A stretch of 61,895 bases of DNA from contig CANRDN010000012.1 in the NCBI GenBank assembly GCA_947629375.1, positions 1 through 61,895 on the forward strand, given 5' to 3'. The notes beneath the pieces are model-generated. The model saw only the letters and a list, made by a program, of their open reading frames with translations, had not been told where the DNA came from and searched no databases. Both the position numbers and the translations under genes were made by a program. Of the stretch, positions 16,263 through 25,408 are shown one piece after another. Positions within the stretch are counted from its first letter, which is position 1; the number at the start of each line of letters is the position of its first letter. The DNA is from an uncultured Bacilli bacterium. GTDB lineage: Bacteria; Bacillota_I; Bacilli_A; RF39; UBA660.

Positions 16263-18209
16263 GTGAAAGTAATTAAAAAGTTATTTAAATATGTTTTTAT
16301 CTTTGGTTTTTTGTTTTTTCTAATATCTTTTGCTTTTTTTGGATATTCTAAACTTTCTGTTAAGTTAGAAATTAAGAATGCTAATAATATATCACTATAT
16401 GATAAAAATGGAAATGTTTTTTTTGTGGGAAATGGGACAAATGAATGGATAAGTCTCGATGATATTTCAAAGGATCTAATTAATGCGACTATTTCGACAG
16501 AAGATAAAAATTTCTATAAGCATTTTGGTTTTGATATTCCAAGAATTATTAAAGCTGGATGGAAAAATCTAACGAGTGGTAAAACGCTTGAAGGGGCTTC
16601 TACTATATCCCAGCAGTATGTTAAGAATTTGTTTTTGGATTTCGATAAGACTTGGGAAAGAAAATGGAATGAGATGTGGCTTACTTTAAATATCGAGATG
16701 CATTATTCAAAAGATGAGATACTTGAAGGATACTTGAATACCATTAATTATGGACACGGAAATTATGGGGCACAGAATGCTGCTAAGTTCTATTTTGGAA
16801 AAAGTGCAAGTGACTTAGATCTGGCTGAAGCTAGTATGTTAGTGGGTATTCCTAAGTCTCCTGCTAATTATTCACCACTGGTAAACTTCGACCTTGCTAA
16901 AGAAAGACAGAAACTCGTGTTAAGCTTGATGGTCAAAAATGGTTATATCACGGAAAGTGAGATGGAAGAAGCTCTAAACGAGGAACTTGTTATCATCGGT
17001 AAAAAGAATAATATAAATTTATCCACTGTTATGTACTATCAAGACGCTGTTTTTAAAGAGTTAGAAGGATTAGATATTCCTAAATCTTTTTTAGATACTA
17101 AAGGACTTAAGATATATACGGCCTTTGATTTTGATGCCCAAAAAACTTTAGAAGAGAAAATAAACGATAATTTAAAAGACAATCAAGAATTGCAAGCAAA
17201 CGCTATTATGATGGAATCAGATACTGGAAGGATAATAGCTCTTGTAGGTGGCAGAGACTATTCAAAGTCACAATATAATAGAGCTACATCTTCCTATCGT
17301 CAGGTCGGTTCCACTATTAAACCGATTTTGTATTATGCAGCTTTAGAAAACGGCTTTACTTCTTCAACCTGTTTTACAAGTCAGGAAACAACTTTTACTT
17401 TTTCAAATCAACAGTTATATAGTCCCAAAAATTATAGTGATGTCTATGGTAATAAACCAATTTCTCTTGCTGCTGCTATTGCTTATTCCGATAATATTTA
17501 TGCAGTTAAAACCATTTTGTTTCTAGGTGAAGAGTCTCTTATTTCGATGGCTCAAAGACTTGGAATTAATTCGAAACTACCAGAAGTACCATCGATTGCA
17601 CTTGGTACAAGTGAGATGAACATTATGGAAATAACTAGTGCCTATGCAGCGTTTTCAAATCTTGGGTACAAGGTTGAACCACATCTAATAACAAAAATTG
17701 AAGATAATAATGGCAATGTTTTATATGAAAAAGAAGAAGTTAAAGAATCTGTGTTGAATCCAAGCCTTGTTTACATCTTAAATAATTTACTTACAAACAC
17801 TTACGATAAGGAACTAATCGATTATAACTACCCTACTGTTATAGGAATTGCCAACAAGCTTTCTAGAAAATACTCAATTAAATCAGGAACGACGGCCACG
17901 GACAGCTGGACTATTGGCTACACCCCAGATATTGTTACATCAATTTGGGTTGGCTACGATGACAATAAGGAAATAGCATCCACAGACTATATGTATACCA
18001 AAAGAATTTTTGCGGATACGATGGAAGAATATTTAAGTGGTAGTGAAGAATCCTGGTACACGATGCCAAGTAATGTCGTCGGTGTCTTAGTAGACCCGAT
18101 TAATGGACTTCCTGTAACAGAAAAAAGTCAAAAGAAAAAGGTTCTATACTATTTAAAAGGTACAGAACCTACAAATAATCAAGTTGTCTTTGATGAGGTT
18201 ATTAAATAA
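16263..18209 (+). CDS. Class A penicillin-binding protein (glycosyltransferase plus transpeptidase)
   Basis: This bifunctional enzyme polymerises and crosslinks peptidoglycan at the outer membrane face. A membrane anchor (about 8-28) precedes a GT51 domain with ISTEDKNFYKHFGFD and EGASTISQQYVKNLFL, then a transpeptidase domain. The active-site SxxK is S-T-I-K in RQVGSTIKPILYYA, SxN is YSDNIYA, and the KTG-type motif is KSGTTATDSW. Length of 648 aa fits the PBP1A/PBP2d group; pbpG of B. subtilis is a possible relative. The start is GTG with a weak site. It lies on the lagging strand, unlike most neighbours, and converges with pduL, overlapping by eight bases. Confidence 0.92.
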   Translation: MKVIKKLFKYVFIFGFLFFLISFAFFGYSKLSVKLEIKNANNISLYDKNGNVFFVGNGTNEWISLDDISKDLINATISTEDKNFYKHFGFDIPRIIKAGWKNLTSGKTLEGASTISQQYVKNLFLDFDKTWERKWNEMWLTLNIEMHYSKDEILEGYLNTINYGHGNYGAQNAAKFYFGKSASDLDLAEASMLVGIPKSPANYSPLVNFDLAKERQKLVLSLMVKNGYITESEMEEALNEELVIIGKKNNINLSTVMYYQDAVFKELEGLDIPKSFLDTKGLKIYTAFDFDAQKTLEEKINDNLKDNQELQANAIMMESDTGRIIALVGGRDYSKSQYNRATSSYRQVGSTIKPILYYAALENGFTSSTCFTSQETTFTFSNQQLYSPKNYSDVYGNKPISLAAAIAYSDNIYAVKTILFLGEESLISMAQRLGINSKLPEVPSIALGTSEMNIMEITSAYAAFSNLGYKVEPHLITKIEDNNGNVLYEKEEVKESVLNPSLVYILNNLLTNTYDKELIDYNYPTVIGIANKLSRKYSIKSGTTATDSWTIGYTPDIVTSIWVGYDDNKEIASTDYMYTKRIFADTMEEYLSGSEESWYTMPSNVVGVLVDPINGLPVTEKSQKKKVLYYLKGTEPTNNQVVFDEVIK

Positions 18210-18762
18210 AGATTTCTACTTCTTCACCAGTTTTAGCAAGTGCTCCATTACCATCATCAGTATCTAAATGAAGCTCTAAAGTAAAGTCTGGGCTTTCTTT
18301 TATTACTACATCTTCAAAAATAGTAGATTTTTCCCCTACAATTCTTGCTTTTACTTTCTCGACACCTACAAGGCCAAGTTCTTTTCTTTGTTCTGGATTT
18401 ATATGAAGATGACGATTGGCAATAATACAACAAGGCTTTGTAACTTCTCCACAAGGCCCTACGATTGTAACTACAGCAGCACCTTCTAAATCTCCACTAT
18501 TTCTCATAGGTGGATCTATTCCAAGACCAAAACTATCTGTCTTAGATATTTCTACTTGCGTATATTTTCTAAGAGGTCCTAAGAGTCTTACATTATCAAA
18601 AGCTCTTTTTTCTGTTTTAATTGTAACTTTTTTATCTGAAGAATATTGTCCTGGTTGAACTAAATCTTTTACTTTTCCAAGAGGTTCATCTCCAAATAAA
18701 GTCTTATAATCTTCTTCTGTTAAATGAATATGTCTATTTGAAATTCCTAAAATAACTTTCAC
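18202..18762 (-). CDS. pduL: Phosphate acyltransferase, PduL family
   Basis: PduL exchanges CoA and phosphate on acyl groups (acetyl- or propanoyl-CoA to acyl phosphate). The two zinc-binding histidine motifs are SNRHIHLTEED near the N-terminus and IANRHLHINPEQ near residue 117, with LGPLRKYTQVEIS and the C-terminal LELHLDTDDGNGA. No microcompartment genes lie nearby and the N-terminus has no obvious encapsulation peptide. It therefore more likely serves as the housekeeping phosphotransacetylase for acetate formation. The start is uncertain: GTG at the SD-proximal position is used, with another GTG three codons upstream. Confidence 0.92.
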   Translation of the reverse strand: MKVILGISNRHIHLTEEDYKTLFGDEPLGKVKDLVQPGQYSSDKKVTIKTEKRAFDNVRLLGPLRKYTQVEISKTDSFGLGIDPPMRNSGDLEGAAVVTIVGPCGEVTKPCCIIANRHLHINPEQRKELGLVGVEKVKARIVGEKSTIFEDVVIKESPDFTLELHLDTDDGNGALAKTGEEVEIFI

Positions 18763-18833
18763 TTTTATCACCCATAATAATTATAACAACAAACAAAACG
18801 AGTGATTAATTTAATTTAAAATATGGGTTAAAT

Positions 18834-18862
18834 TTGACATTTTTTGATATTTGTGTTATAAT
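18834..18862 (+). promoter_or_regulatory. Consensus sigma-A promoter for the coiled-coil gene
   Basis: TTGACA (18834-18839), a 17-base spacer and TATAAT (18857-18862). Both hexamers are perfect. The start point should fall near 18869, about 20 bases before the ATG. Confidence 0.88.
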
Positions 18863-18890
18863 TAGCGCACTAATTGAGGGGGAATTTGGT

Positions 18891-20132
18891 ATGATAAACG
18901 ATTTATTAGCGTGCTTAGAAATTTATAAACAATATATTATGAACGGAAATTATAAAAAGGAACACACAGAAAGTGCTAAAAAGGCTTTACTTGAAATTAA
19001 TGCATTCGAAGAATTAGTTAAATCTAATCAAAGTTTAAACTATTTCAATTACAGTTCTTTAAGAAGAGATATTAAAGCAGTATTTAATCCTGAATATTTT
19101 AAGGAAGGAAATGCTTCTCAAATATTTAATAAATTTAATGAAGTAATAGATAAAATTAAAAAAGAGATTAAAGCTGGTATCGATATAAGATTTAAAGAAG
19201 AACAAACTGATAAAAGAACTTATGAATATAGAAAAGAAAATTATGTTACAAATGTAGATACTGCATCTATGGAAAAAAGCAATGATAATATTTCCTCATA
19301 TTTAATCGACAGTTTTTATTCATTCTTTAAGAAAGAACCAAGTAGCATTTTAGATTATTTTCACTTAGTTGATAGAATGACTGCTAAACTTGATAAAATA
19401 ATTGAAAAATTAAAAGAATTAGATTTAAATATTGCTGTTTTAGAAAGAAAAGTTAAATTTAATGATGAAAAAAGACTAGAAGCTATCTCTGATGATAAAA
19501 TAAATGATTCTTATAATAATCTTTGTCTTAAATTAGGAGAAACAGTTACAAATCTTTATGGAAAACAAAGTGAAAAGAAAGTACAATTAAAGAAGAGATT
19601 CAATGAATTATGCCCAGTTATCGATGATAAATGTGAAGAATGGTCTATTAGATATGACGATTTAATTGAAGAAAAGAATATCCTTGTTGTAGATTATCAA
19701 GAAGCTAAAAGAGATGGTAACAATAAAAAAGCTAAAGCAATTTTAAAGAAATTAGAAGAAATAAATGCTAAATTAGAGAAAAAAGCAAAAGTACTAGAAT
19801 ATGGACTTCAAGAATATATAACTGCTCTTGTAATTAAAAAAGACCATAAATATCAAGATATTCAAAAGAAATATAAAGATTTAATAAGTGAAACAAATCT
19901 TACTGAAAACAGATATAATTATGTACTTGATAATAAAGAAGAAACTAAAATGAAAATAAAAGATTCTATTGAAGAACCTTATATTGAAGTTCAAAACAAA
20001 ATAAGTAGTGTTCTTACAAGACTACATTCTAGAAGATATAGATTAGAGAAGTTATTTAATAAATTAAATACTCAATATGAAGAATTCCTAGAAAATAATA
20101 AACAATATGCACCTTGTAATAAAAGTAAATAA
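18891..20132 (+). CDS. Unknown 413-aa coiled-coil protein
   Basis: I do not recognise a family. The protein is Lys/Glu/Asn-rich and lacks signal peptide and membrane segments. Long heptad-like stretches lie at about 170-215 (DRMTAKLDKIIEKLKELDLNI) and 255-400 (KAKAILKKLEEINAKLEKKAKVL). The ATG behind GAGGGGG is chosen because the longer open frame upstream runs through the promoter. A perfect sigma-A promoter and a clean terminator make it a well-expressed single gene. It is on the + strand next to a LemA-like gene, opposite to the local bias. A structural or cytoskeletal-type role is possible but unproven. Confidence 0.75.
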   Translation: MINDLLACLEIYKQYIMNGNYKKEHTESAKKALLEINAFEELVKSNQSLNYFNYSSLRRDIKAVFNPEYFKEGNASQIFNKFNEVIDKIKKEIKAGIDIRFKEEQTDKRTYEYRKENYVTNVDTASMEKSNDNISSYLIDSFYSFFKKEPSSILDYFHLVDRMTAKLDKIIEKLKELDLNIAVLERKVKFNDEKRLEAISDDKINDSYNNLCLKLGETVTNLYGKQSEKKVQLKKRFNELCPVIDDKCEEWSIRYDDLIEEKNILVVDYQEAKRDGNNKKAKAILKKLEEINAKLEKKAKVLEYGLQEYITALVIKKDHKYQDIQKKYKDLISETNLTENRYNYVLDNKEETKMKIKDSIEEPYIEVQNKISSVLTRLHSRRYRLEKLFNKLNTQYEEFLENNKQYAPCNKSK

Positions 20133-20155
20133 AAGCGTAATGCTTTTTTTCTTTT
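20131..20155 (+). terminator. Terminator after the coiled-coil gene
   Basis: AAAAGC-GTAAT-GCTTTT followed by a T tract, directly behind the stop codon. Confidence 0.85.
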
Positions 20156-20185
20156 GTTTTTATAGTATTCTTCCAGTTTTTTTGC

Positions 20186-20191
20186 TATAAT
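20186..20191 (+). promoter_or_regulatory. -10 element for the LemA-like gene
   Basis: A perfect TATAAT lies 24 bases before the start codon; no good -35 is visible. Confidence 0.45.
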
Positions 20192-20215
20192 TTAATATGA
20201 TAAGAGGTGTTTAGT

Positions 20216-20749
20216 ATGTGGTTATACATTATTCCTTGTATTGTAGTTATATTTTTTGCAATATTATTTATAGTGTTTATCGTTAATAAAAATAGATTTC
20301 AGTCTTTAAAGATTAAGATTAATGAGGTAGAAAAAGATATTGATGATCTATTAAATCAAAAGTTTGAGAAGTTAAAGGAAATAGGTAATCTCGTTAAAAG
20401 TAAAACTGAAGATAATTCTTTTGATGAGTTAGAAAATCTTAATATTGAAAGCTGTGCTAAGGTAGATAGAAATAATTTACTTGCTAAGTATGATAACAGT
20501 ATTAAAGAATATAGAGATTTCAATAAGAATATTCAATTTGATGAAGAAGAGCTAAAAATATTTGATGAATATTTTAATATCAATACTTTGTGTCTTGCCA
20601 CTGAAAGATATTATAATGATAATGTTGTTATATATAATAAGTTAGTTAAAAAATTTCCAGCAAGTTTAGTTGCTAAGATAAAAAGATATAGAGAAAAAGA
20701 TTTGTTTGTTAATGAAAAAGAAGAGATATTTGAAATACTTAAAAAGTAA
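20216..20749 (+). CDS. LemA-family-like membrane protein
   Basis: One N-terminal helix (about 1-25, WLYIIPCIVVIFFAILFIVFI) is followed by a helical, charged domain. The C-terminal segment TERYYNDNVVIYNKLVKKFPAS closely follows the LemA signature (aR.YN..V..YN.....FP...). LemA proteins are bacterial membrane-anchored four-helix bundles of unknown function. The end differs from the usual FxxxxYF tail. The ATG behind AGAGGTG is used. Its stop is one base from the stop of ung on the other strand, so the two transcripts converge with almost no spacer. Confidence 0.7.
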   Translation: MWLYIIPCIVVIFFAILFIVFIVNKNRFQSLKIKINEVEKDIDDLLNQKFEKLKEIGNLVKSKTEDNSFDELENLNIESCAKVDRNNLLAKYDNSIKEYRDFNKNIQFDEEELKIFDEYFNINTLCLATERYYNDNVVIYNKLVKKFPASLVAKIKRYREKDLFVNEKEEIFEILKK

Positions 20750-20750
20750 A

Positions 20751-21419
20751 TCAAATATCTTTTATTTTCCAATCTATAGGTTTTATACCATTTTTAATAA
20801 GAAAGGCATTTGTTTTTGAGAAAGGTTTACTTCCAAAGAAGCCTCTATAAGCAGATAGTGGTGATGGATGAGCTGACTCAAGAATCAAATGTTTTTTATT
20901 TGTTATAAGGTTTTTCTTGCTTCTAGCGTCACTTCCCCAAAGAATAAAAACAACTGGAGTTTCTTTTTTATTGATTAGTTTTATAACTTCATCGGTAAAT
21001 GTTTCCCAACCTCGATTAAAGTGAGACCTTGGACTATCCTTAACTACTGTAAGTGTTGAGTTTAAAAGTAAAACGCCCTGCTTTGCCCAACTTATTAAAC
21101 TTCCGTGGTTTGGTGGTTCTATTCCCAAATCACTTTTTAATTCACTGAAGATGTTAATTAATGACGGTGGTTTAGCAATACCAACTTTTACAGAAAAAGA
21201 AAGTCCCTCCGCTTCATTTTCTCCGTGATATGGATCTTGTCCAATTATAACAACTTTAATATCATCGTAAGATGTCTTTTGAAAAGCATTGAATATTTCA
21301 GACATTTTAGGATATATCGTTTTTGTTTTATACTCGTTTATAATAAATTCCTGTAAGTTTTTAAAGTAATCTTTTTTATATTCGTCTTTTAATAATAAAT
21401 CCCAATCATTTCCAATCAT
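20751..21419 (-). CDS. ung: Uracil-DNA glycosylase, family 1
   Basis: Ung removes uracil from DNA as the first base-excision step. The water-activating motif GQDPYHGE is at residues 61-67 with Asp62, and the Leu-loop HPSPLSAYRGFFG begins at His184. Length of 222 aa is normal. The start codon overlaps the stop of the upstream transporter (TAATG), so it is translated as the second gene of that transcript. dut elsewhere in the window serves the same goal of keeping uracil out of DNA. Confidence 0.97.
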   Translation of the reverse strand: MIGNDWDLLLKDEYKKDYFKNLQEFIINEYKTKTIYPKMSEIFNAFQKTSYDDIKVVIIGQDPYHGENEAEGLSFSVKVGIAKPPSLINIFSELKSDLGIEPPNHGSLISWAKQGVLLLNSTLTVVKDSPRSHFNRGWETFTDEVIKLINKKETPVVFILWGSDARSKKNLITNKKHLILESAHPSPLSAYRGFFGSKPFSKTNAFLIKNGIKPIDWKIKDI

Positions 21420-22666
21420 TATATCTTTTTAAGCTCCTTTCTCATTTTAAATAAGGAATAAATATTAATAATAGTAGTAAGTGATGTAGCAATATCGACA
21501 AAAGCCCAAATATTACCAGTACTTACATTAGCACTTAAAACAATTACTATTATAACAATTATTTTAGCAAGTGTGTTAGTTTTGTTCTTAAATAGATATT
21601 TTAAGGCCTGCTCCCCGTAAAAATAAGAAGTAATAATTGTGGAAAAAGCAAATAAGGTAACTACTAAATTAGATAAGTACATTCCAAATTCTCCAAAGTG
21701 ATAGAAAAATGAGTAGTTTATAATTTCAATACCATTGATATTCTGAAAATTATAAGCTTCATAATTTGTTGTAAGAATAATAAAAGCTGAAATAGTACAT
21801 ATTACAAGAGTAATAAAATACATTCCGAAGAGTTGAATTTTAGCTTCTTTAATATAGTCATTACTATTTGAGGTAGCTACAACAAAAGAAGTAGAACCCA
21901 TTCCTGCTTCATTTGAAAATATTGATCTTTGAAATCCAATTATAAAAGGAATAGTAGCAAGAGATTTAATATTGAAAGCTTCTTTAAAAATATCTTTAAG
22001 AATCATAAAAGTTAACTGATGGTTAACTTTTATGACATATAAACCGATAAGGATATAAATAAGTCCCATTATAGGTACTAGAAAAGACACAACTTTAGTT
22101 ATACCTTTAAGACCTTTTCTAATAGATAAAAGAACAAATATTAAAAGTATTAAAGTTAAAGTTAATTTATTAAATGAAAAGATACTTTCAAAGGAAGACA
22201 CAATGGTATTTGCTTGAATTAAGATAAAGGCATATAAGAAAGTAAAAATAATTAGAATACTATAAATTTTGGATAACTTTCTATTTTTTAAAACTCTTTC
22301 GATATATACTTGAGGACCACCAATTTTTTGACCATTAATATTCTCTCGATATTTAATACCCGTTTTAGTTTCCAAATAAGTAAAAATCGATAAAAATAAT
22401 GATGATATCCAGATCCAAAAAAGAGTTCCCTTGCCACCAACAATTATTGAAATAGCAATTCCTGATATAGAACCTACGCCAATTTTACCTGCAAGGGTTA
22501 AATTTAAGAGTTTAAATGTTTCTTTTACATTATTTTTGTCACTTTTCTTTACTTTATTCGACAAGGAAAATTGTGGAAACTTTAAGTAAAGTGAGAAGAA
22601 AATCGACGCTATGATTATAATTATTGTAGTAACAATCCATAAAAGCGAACTTATCTCCGTTAGCAT
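21419..22666 (-). CDS. Sodium:alanine/glycine symporter family (AGCS) transporter
   Basis: This is an integral membrane transporter with about eleven hydrophobic segments. Family motifs are GKIGVGSISGIAISIIVGGKGTLFWIWIS near residue 60-90 and FSNEAGMGSTSFVVATSNSND near residue 245-265. The family takes up alanine or glycine with sodium. At 415 aa it is somewhat shorter than most members. The ATG follows ATGGTGATAAT. It lies downstream of a terminator that ends the rlmH transcript, and it overlaps ung. The precise substrate is not readable. Confidence 0.9.
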   Translation of the reverse strand: MLTEISSLLWIVTTIIIIIASIFFSLYLKFPQFSLSNKVKKSDKNNVKETFKLLNLTLAGKIGVGSISGIAISIIVGGKGTLFWIWISSLFLSIFTYLETKTGIKYRENINGQKIGGPQVYIERVLKNRKLSKIYSILIIFTFLYAFILIQANTIVSSFESIFSFNKLTLTLILLIFVLLSIRKGLKGITKVVSFLVPIMGLIYILIGLYVIKVNHQLTFMILKDIFKEAFNIKSLATIPFIIGFQRSIFSNEAGMGSTSFVVATSNSNDYIKEAKIQLFGMYFITLVICTISAFIILTTNYEAYNFQNINGIEIINYSFFYHFGEFGMYLSNLVVTLFAFSTIITSYFYGEQALKYLFKNKTNTLAKIIVIIVIVLSANVSTGNIWAFVDIATSLTTIINIYSLFKMRKELKKI

Positions 22667-22690
22667 ATTATCACCATTAAATTATATAAA

Positions 22691-22715
22691 AAGAAAAAGC
22701 TACTTATGCAGCTTT
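22691..22715 (-). terminator. Terminator after rlmH
   Basis: On the - strand AAAGCT-GCATAAGT-AGCTTT followed by TTCTTTTT. Confidence 0.75.
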
Positions 22716-22719
22716 AACT

Positions 22720-23175
22720 CTATTTATGGTATTCTTCATTGTTATTTATTTTAAATGCTCTATATAGTTGTTCTAATAAAATAACTCTAAACAATTGATG
22801 AGGAAATGTCATCTTAGAAAAAGACATCTTGTAATTGGATAAGTTTTTAACATTGTCACTTAATCCGTAAGATCCACCAATGATAAATGTAATATTACTA
22901 TTCTCTATTAAGATGTTATCTAGTCTTTTAGCAAAATCGATTGATGACTCTTCTTTACCTTCTATTTCAAGAGTAATAATGTAATCCTTCGGATTTATCA
23001 CTTTCATTATTTTTTCTTCTTCTTTTCTTAAGGCGACAACCTTATCATTAATTCCAACATCTTCTAATTCTATTATTTCTAATTGGCAATACTTACTTAA
23101 TCTTTTTTGATACTCTTTTACAGCGTTTGTAAAGAATTCTTCTTTAATCTTACCTAAACAAATAATCTTAATCAT
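22720..23175 (-). CDS. rlmH: 23S rRNA pseudouridine-1915 methyltransferase RlmH
   Basis: This SPOUT-class enzyme methylates pseudouridine 1915 of 23S rRNA on the 70S ribosome. The SAM-binding knot is seen in ITFIIGGSYGLSDNVK and the family C-terminus in FPHQLFRVILLEQLYRAFKINNNEEYHK. Length of 151 aa is normal. Its start overlaps the stop of walJ by one base. walJ and rlmH are close to each other in B. subtilis too, though separated there by a protease gene that is absent here. Confidence 0.96.
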   Translation of the reverse strand: MIKIICLGKIKEEFFTNAVKEYQKRLSKYCQLEIIELEDVGINDKVVALRKEEEKIMKVINPKDYIITLEIEGKEESSIDFAKRLDNILIENSNITFIIGGSYGLSDNVKNLSNYKMSFSKMTFPHQLFRVILLEQLYRAFKINNNEEYHK

Positions 23176-23936
23176 TATATTTCAATCATTTCCGTTTCGA
23201 TATGCTGTTTAGCAAGAATTATCTTACTTTTATATTTATTATCTTTTAACTCATCTTCTACTTCACTTTGAGCAAGTTCTTCAGTGTTATTGTTTTCACT
23301 TAAATGAGCTAAAATTATATATTTAGTCTTATCTCCAATGGATTTATTTAAGAATTTACCTGTATATCTATTTGAAAGGTGACCTTTATCACTTATTACT
23401 CTTTGCTTTAATATATAAGGATATGGCCCTTCCATAAGCATTTTTTCATCGTGATTAGATTCTATAATATAAGCATCTAAATTTTCTACTTTAGGATAAT
23501 ATTTTCGATTTATATAACCAGTATCTGTTAAATACAATATTTTTCTTTTATCATCACTAATTATAAAACCGAAAGCTGGGACATCGTGAGAAGCATTTAT
23601 TAATTCAATATCTAATGAGTTTATTACAACATTACTTTCTTCTATTAATACAATATTTTCTTTAGGAATTATATTCTTTATCTCAGAATACAACTCTTCT
23701 TTTATAAATACAGGAATATTAACCTTTTTGATAAGAGATGCAAGTCCTCCAATATGATCGGAATGAGTATGGCTTATTAAAATACCATCTAAAGAATTAA
23801 TATCTCTATCTATCTTCTCAAGAGACTTTTTAATTCTTGTATAATTTATTCCACAATCGATTAATATTCTCGTATTATTTGATTCAATAAAAGTTGAGTT
23901 ACCTTTTGAACCACTTGCTAAAACTTGTATTATCAC
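23175..23936 (-). CDS. walJ: MBL-fold metallohydrolase WalJ (YycJ)
   Basis: This is a cytosolic metallo-beta-lactamase-fold nuclease-like protein. The N-terminus VLASGSKGNSTFIESNNTRILIDCG and the metal motif ISHTHSDHIGGL are diagnostic of YycJ. In B. subtilis it closes the walRK operon and links cell-wall control to replication; walRK itself is not in this window. It overlaps the M23 peptidase gene upstream by four bases and rlmH downstream by one, so all three share a transcript. Confidence 0.92.
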   Translation of the reverse strand: MIIQVLASGSKGNSTFIESNNTRILIDCGINYTRIKKSLEKIDRDINSLDGILISHTHSDHIGGLASLIKKVNIPVFIKEELYSEIKNIIPKENIVLIEESNVVINSLDIELINASHDVPAFGFIISDDKRKILYLTDTGYINRKYYPKVENLDAYIIESNHDEKMLMEGPYPYILKQRVISDKGHLSNRYTGKFLNKSIGDKTKYIILAHLSENNNTEELAQSEVEDELKDNKYKSKIILAKQHIETEMIEI

Positions 23937-25408
23937 TTGTAGAAACTCATTGGATTGTAAAACTCATAATTTCCTCTATATGGGTAACCTCTTGAAATAC
24001 CAAAGTGTACGTGGCAGCCAGTTGCGTGTCCTGTTGCTCCCATAGTTCCTATCTTTTGTCCCATTTGAACTACTTGACCTTTTTTAACTGATATTGTTGC
24101 CATATGAGCATATATTGAATAGTATCCGTTATTGTGATTTATAACTACATAGTTACCATTTGGCCATACATATGTAGCAGCTTCTACTGTACCGTTATTA
24201 GCAGCATACAAAGGTGAACCACAACCTGAGCAAGATATGTCTACTGCATCGTGTAGTTTTCCCCAACGCCAACCGAATGAACTTGTAATACAATATGGTT
24301 TAGCAGCAGGCCAAGCCCATACTCCGACATTACCAACATTAGGTATAACTTTGCTACCTTTAACAATTATTTTAGGAACAGCTGCTTTAATTACTTCTGT
24401 GTTTGTGATAACAGCAGATTCTATCTCGCCATTAACTTTTTGAACTTTTTTAGTTAACTTAAGTGTACCGTTTTGTCCTTGTTGCTTTACTGACTCGTAC
24501 CCAACAAGTATATTAGAATCATATTCAATTTTAGTATCAAACTTATCTGTTTCATATTCTACGACGTGATCTTCTTCAACTAATTTAAAAGCTGGATTAA
24601 TAAGTCCTAGGTTAACAACTTGTCCTTCATAAAGCAAATTATTTTCACTAGTAAATTCAGGATTTGCAATTAAGAATTCCTCTACTGATAACTTGTTCTT
24701 AAAAGATATATCACTTATTGAATCACCTGCTTTTACTGTATAAGTCTTTTGTTCTTCAGTTGTACCAAAAAGCATATATTTATTTAATTCTTCGACATCA
24801 GTAAATATTGGTTCCTCTGTAGATATCTTTCCTTCTTTTATTGTTATTGTGTTTTTTACATATACATCTTCGATTAATGTTCCAACATCCTTTATCTCTT
24901 TTTGAGTATCATTTAAAAAATTACTATAATTTTCTTCACTTATAAATACACTTATCGTATCTTTTAATGATTCTGTAAACACATCTTTATCGATAACATT
25001 TATAACCTTATCAGGAATAGTTATAGGTCCTTCTGTTTCATCAGAATCATCTTCAAATCCCTTAATGGTTACAATATATCCATTGATTGTGAAAGGTGCT
25101 AAATCTTTTATTTCTTCATATATTTCTTTAGCAGTTGATACCTTTTCATTATAAGTAACTTCCTTAACGATATCCAAATCATTTGGTAAGTATACTTTAT
25201 CAATTTTATATTTTTCTTTTAATTCATACTGTTTCTCATTAATGTAATCTTCTAGTTCTTGCTTATCGTCGATATAACCTAAAGTTTCTCCTTTAAGATA
25301 TACACGATATAATTCGACTGGTTCTCTTGACTTACCAAAGTCTACGAATAAGAATCCAGAACAGGCGATTAATGCGATAATAGTATATATAATATCCTTT
25401 TTATTCAT
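23933..25408 (-). CDS. LysM-G5-M23 cell-wall endopeptidase
   Basis: This is a secreted or membrane-anchored peptidoglycan hydrolase. The N-terminal helix is at about 8-24. A LysM domain lies near 225-270 (TYTVKAGDSISDISFKNKLS), a G5 domain near 280-350, and an M23 peptidase at 365-491. The zinc ligands are intact: SSFGWRWGKLHDAVDIS supplies H and D, and GCHVHFGIS supplies HxH. It should cleave peptide crossbridges, unlike the degenerate SpoIIQ at 6.4-7.0 kb. Its start overlaps the dnaC stop by eight bases behind GAGGT. Confidence 0.93.
   Translation of the reverse strand: MNKKDIIYTIIALIACSGFLFVDFGKSREPVELYRVYLKGETLGYIDDKQELEDYINEKQYELKEKYKIDKVYLPNDLDIVKEVTYNEKVSTAKEIYEEIKDLAPFTINGYIVTIKGFEDDSDETEGPITIPDKVINVIDKDVFTESLKDTISVFISEENYSNFLNDTQKEIKDVGTLIEDVYVKNTITIKEGKISTEEPIFTDVEELNKYMLFGTTEEQKTYTVKAGDSISDISFKNKLSVEEFLIANPEFTSENNLLYEGQVVNLGLINPAFKLVEEDHVVEYETDKFDTKIEYDSNILVGYESVKQQGQNGTLKLTKKVQKVNGEIESAVITNTEVIKAAVPKIIVKGSKVIPNVGNVGVWAWPAAKPYCITSSFGWRWGKLHDAVDISCSGCGSPLYAANNGTVEAATYVWPNGNYVVINHNNGYYSIYAHMATISVKKGQVVQMGQKIGTMGATGHATGCHVHFGISRGYPYRGNYEFYNPMSFYK

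Noticed and set aside
18202-18762. Metabolosome operon around pduL
   Set aside because: No shell proteins, aldehyde dehydrogenase or diol dehydratase genes occur in the window.
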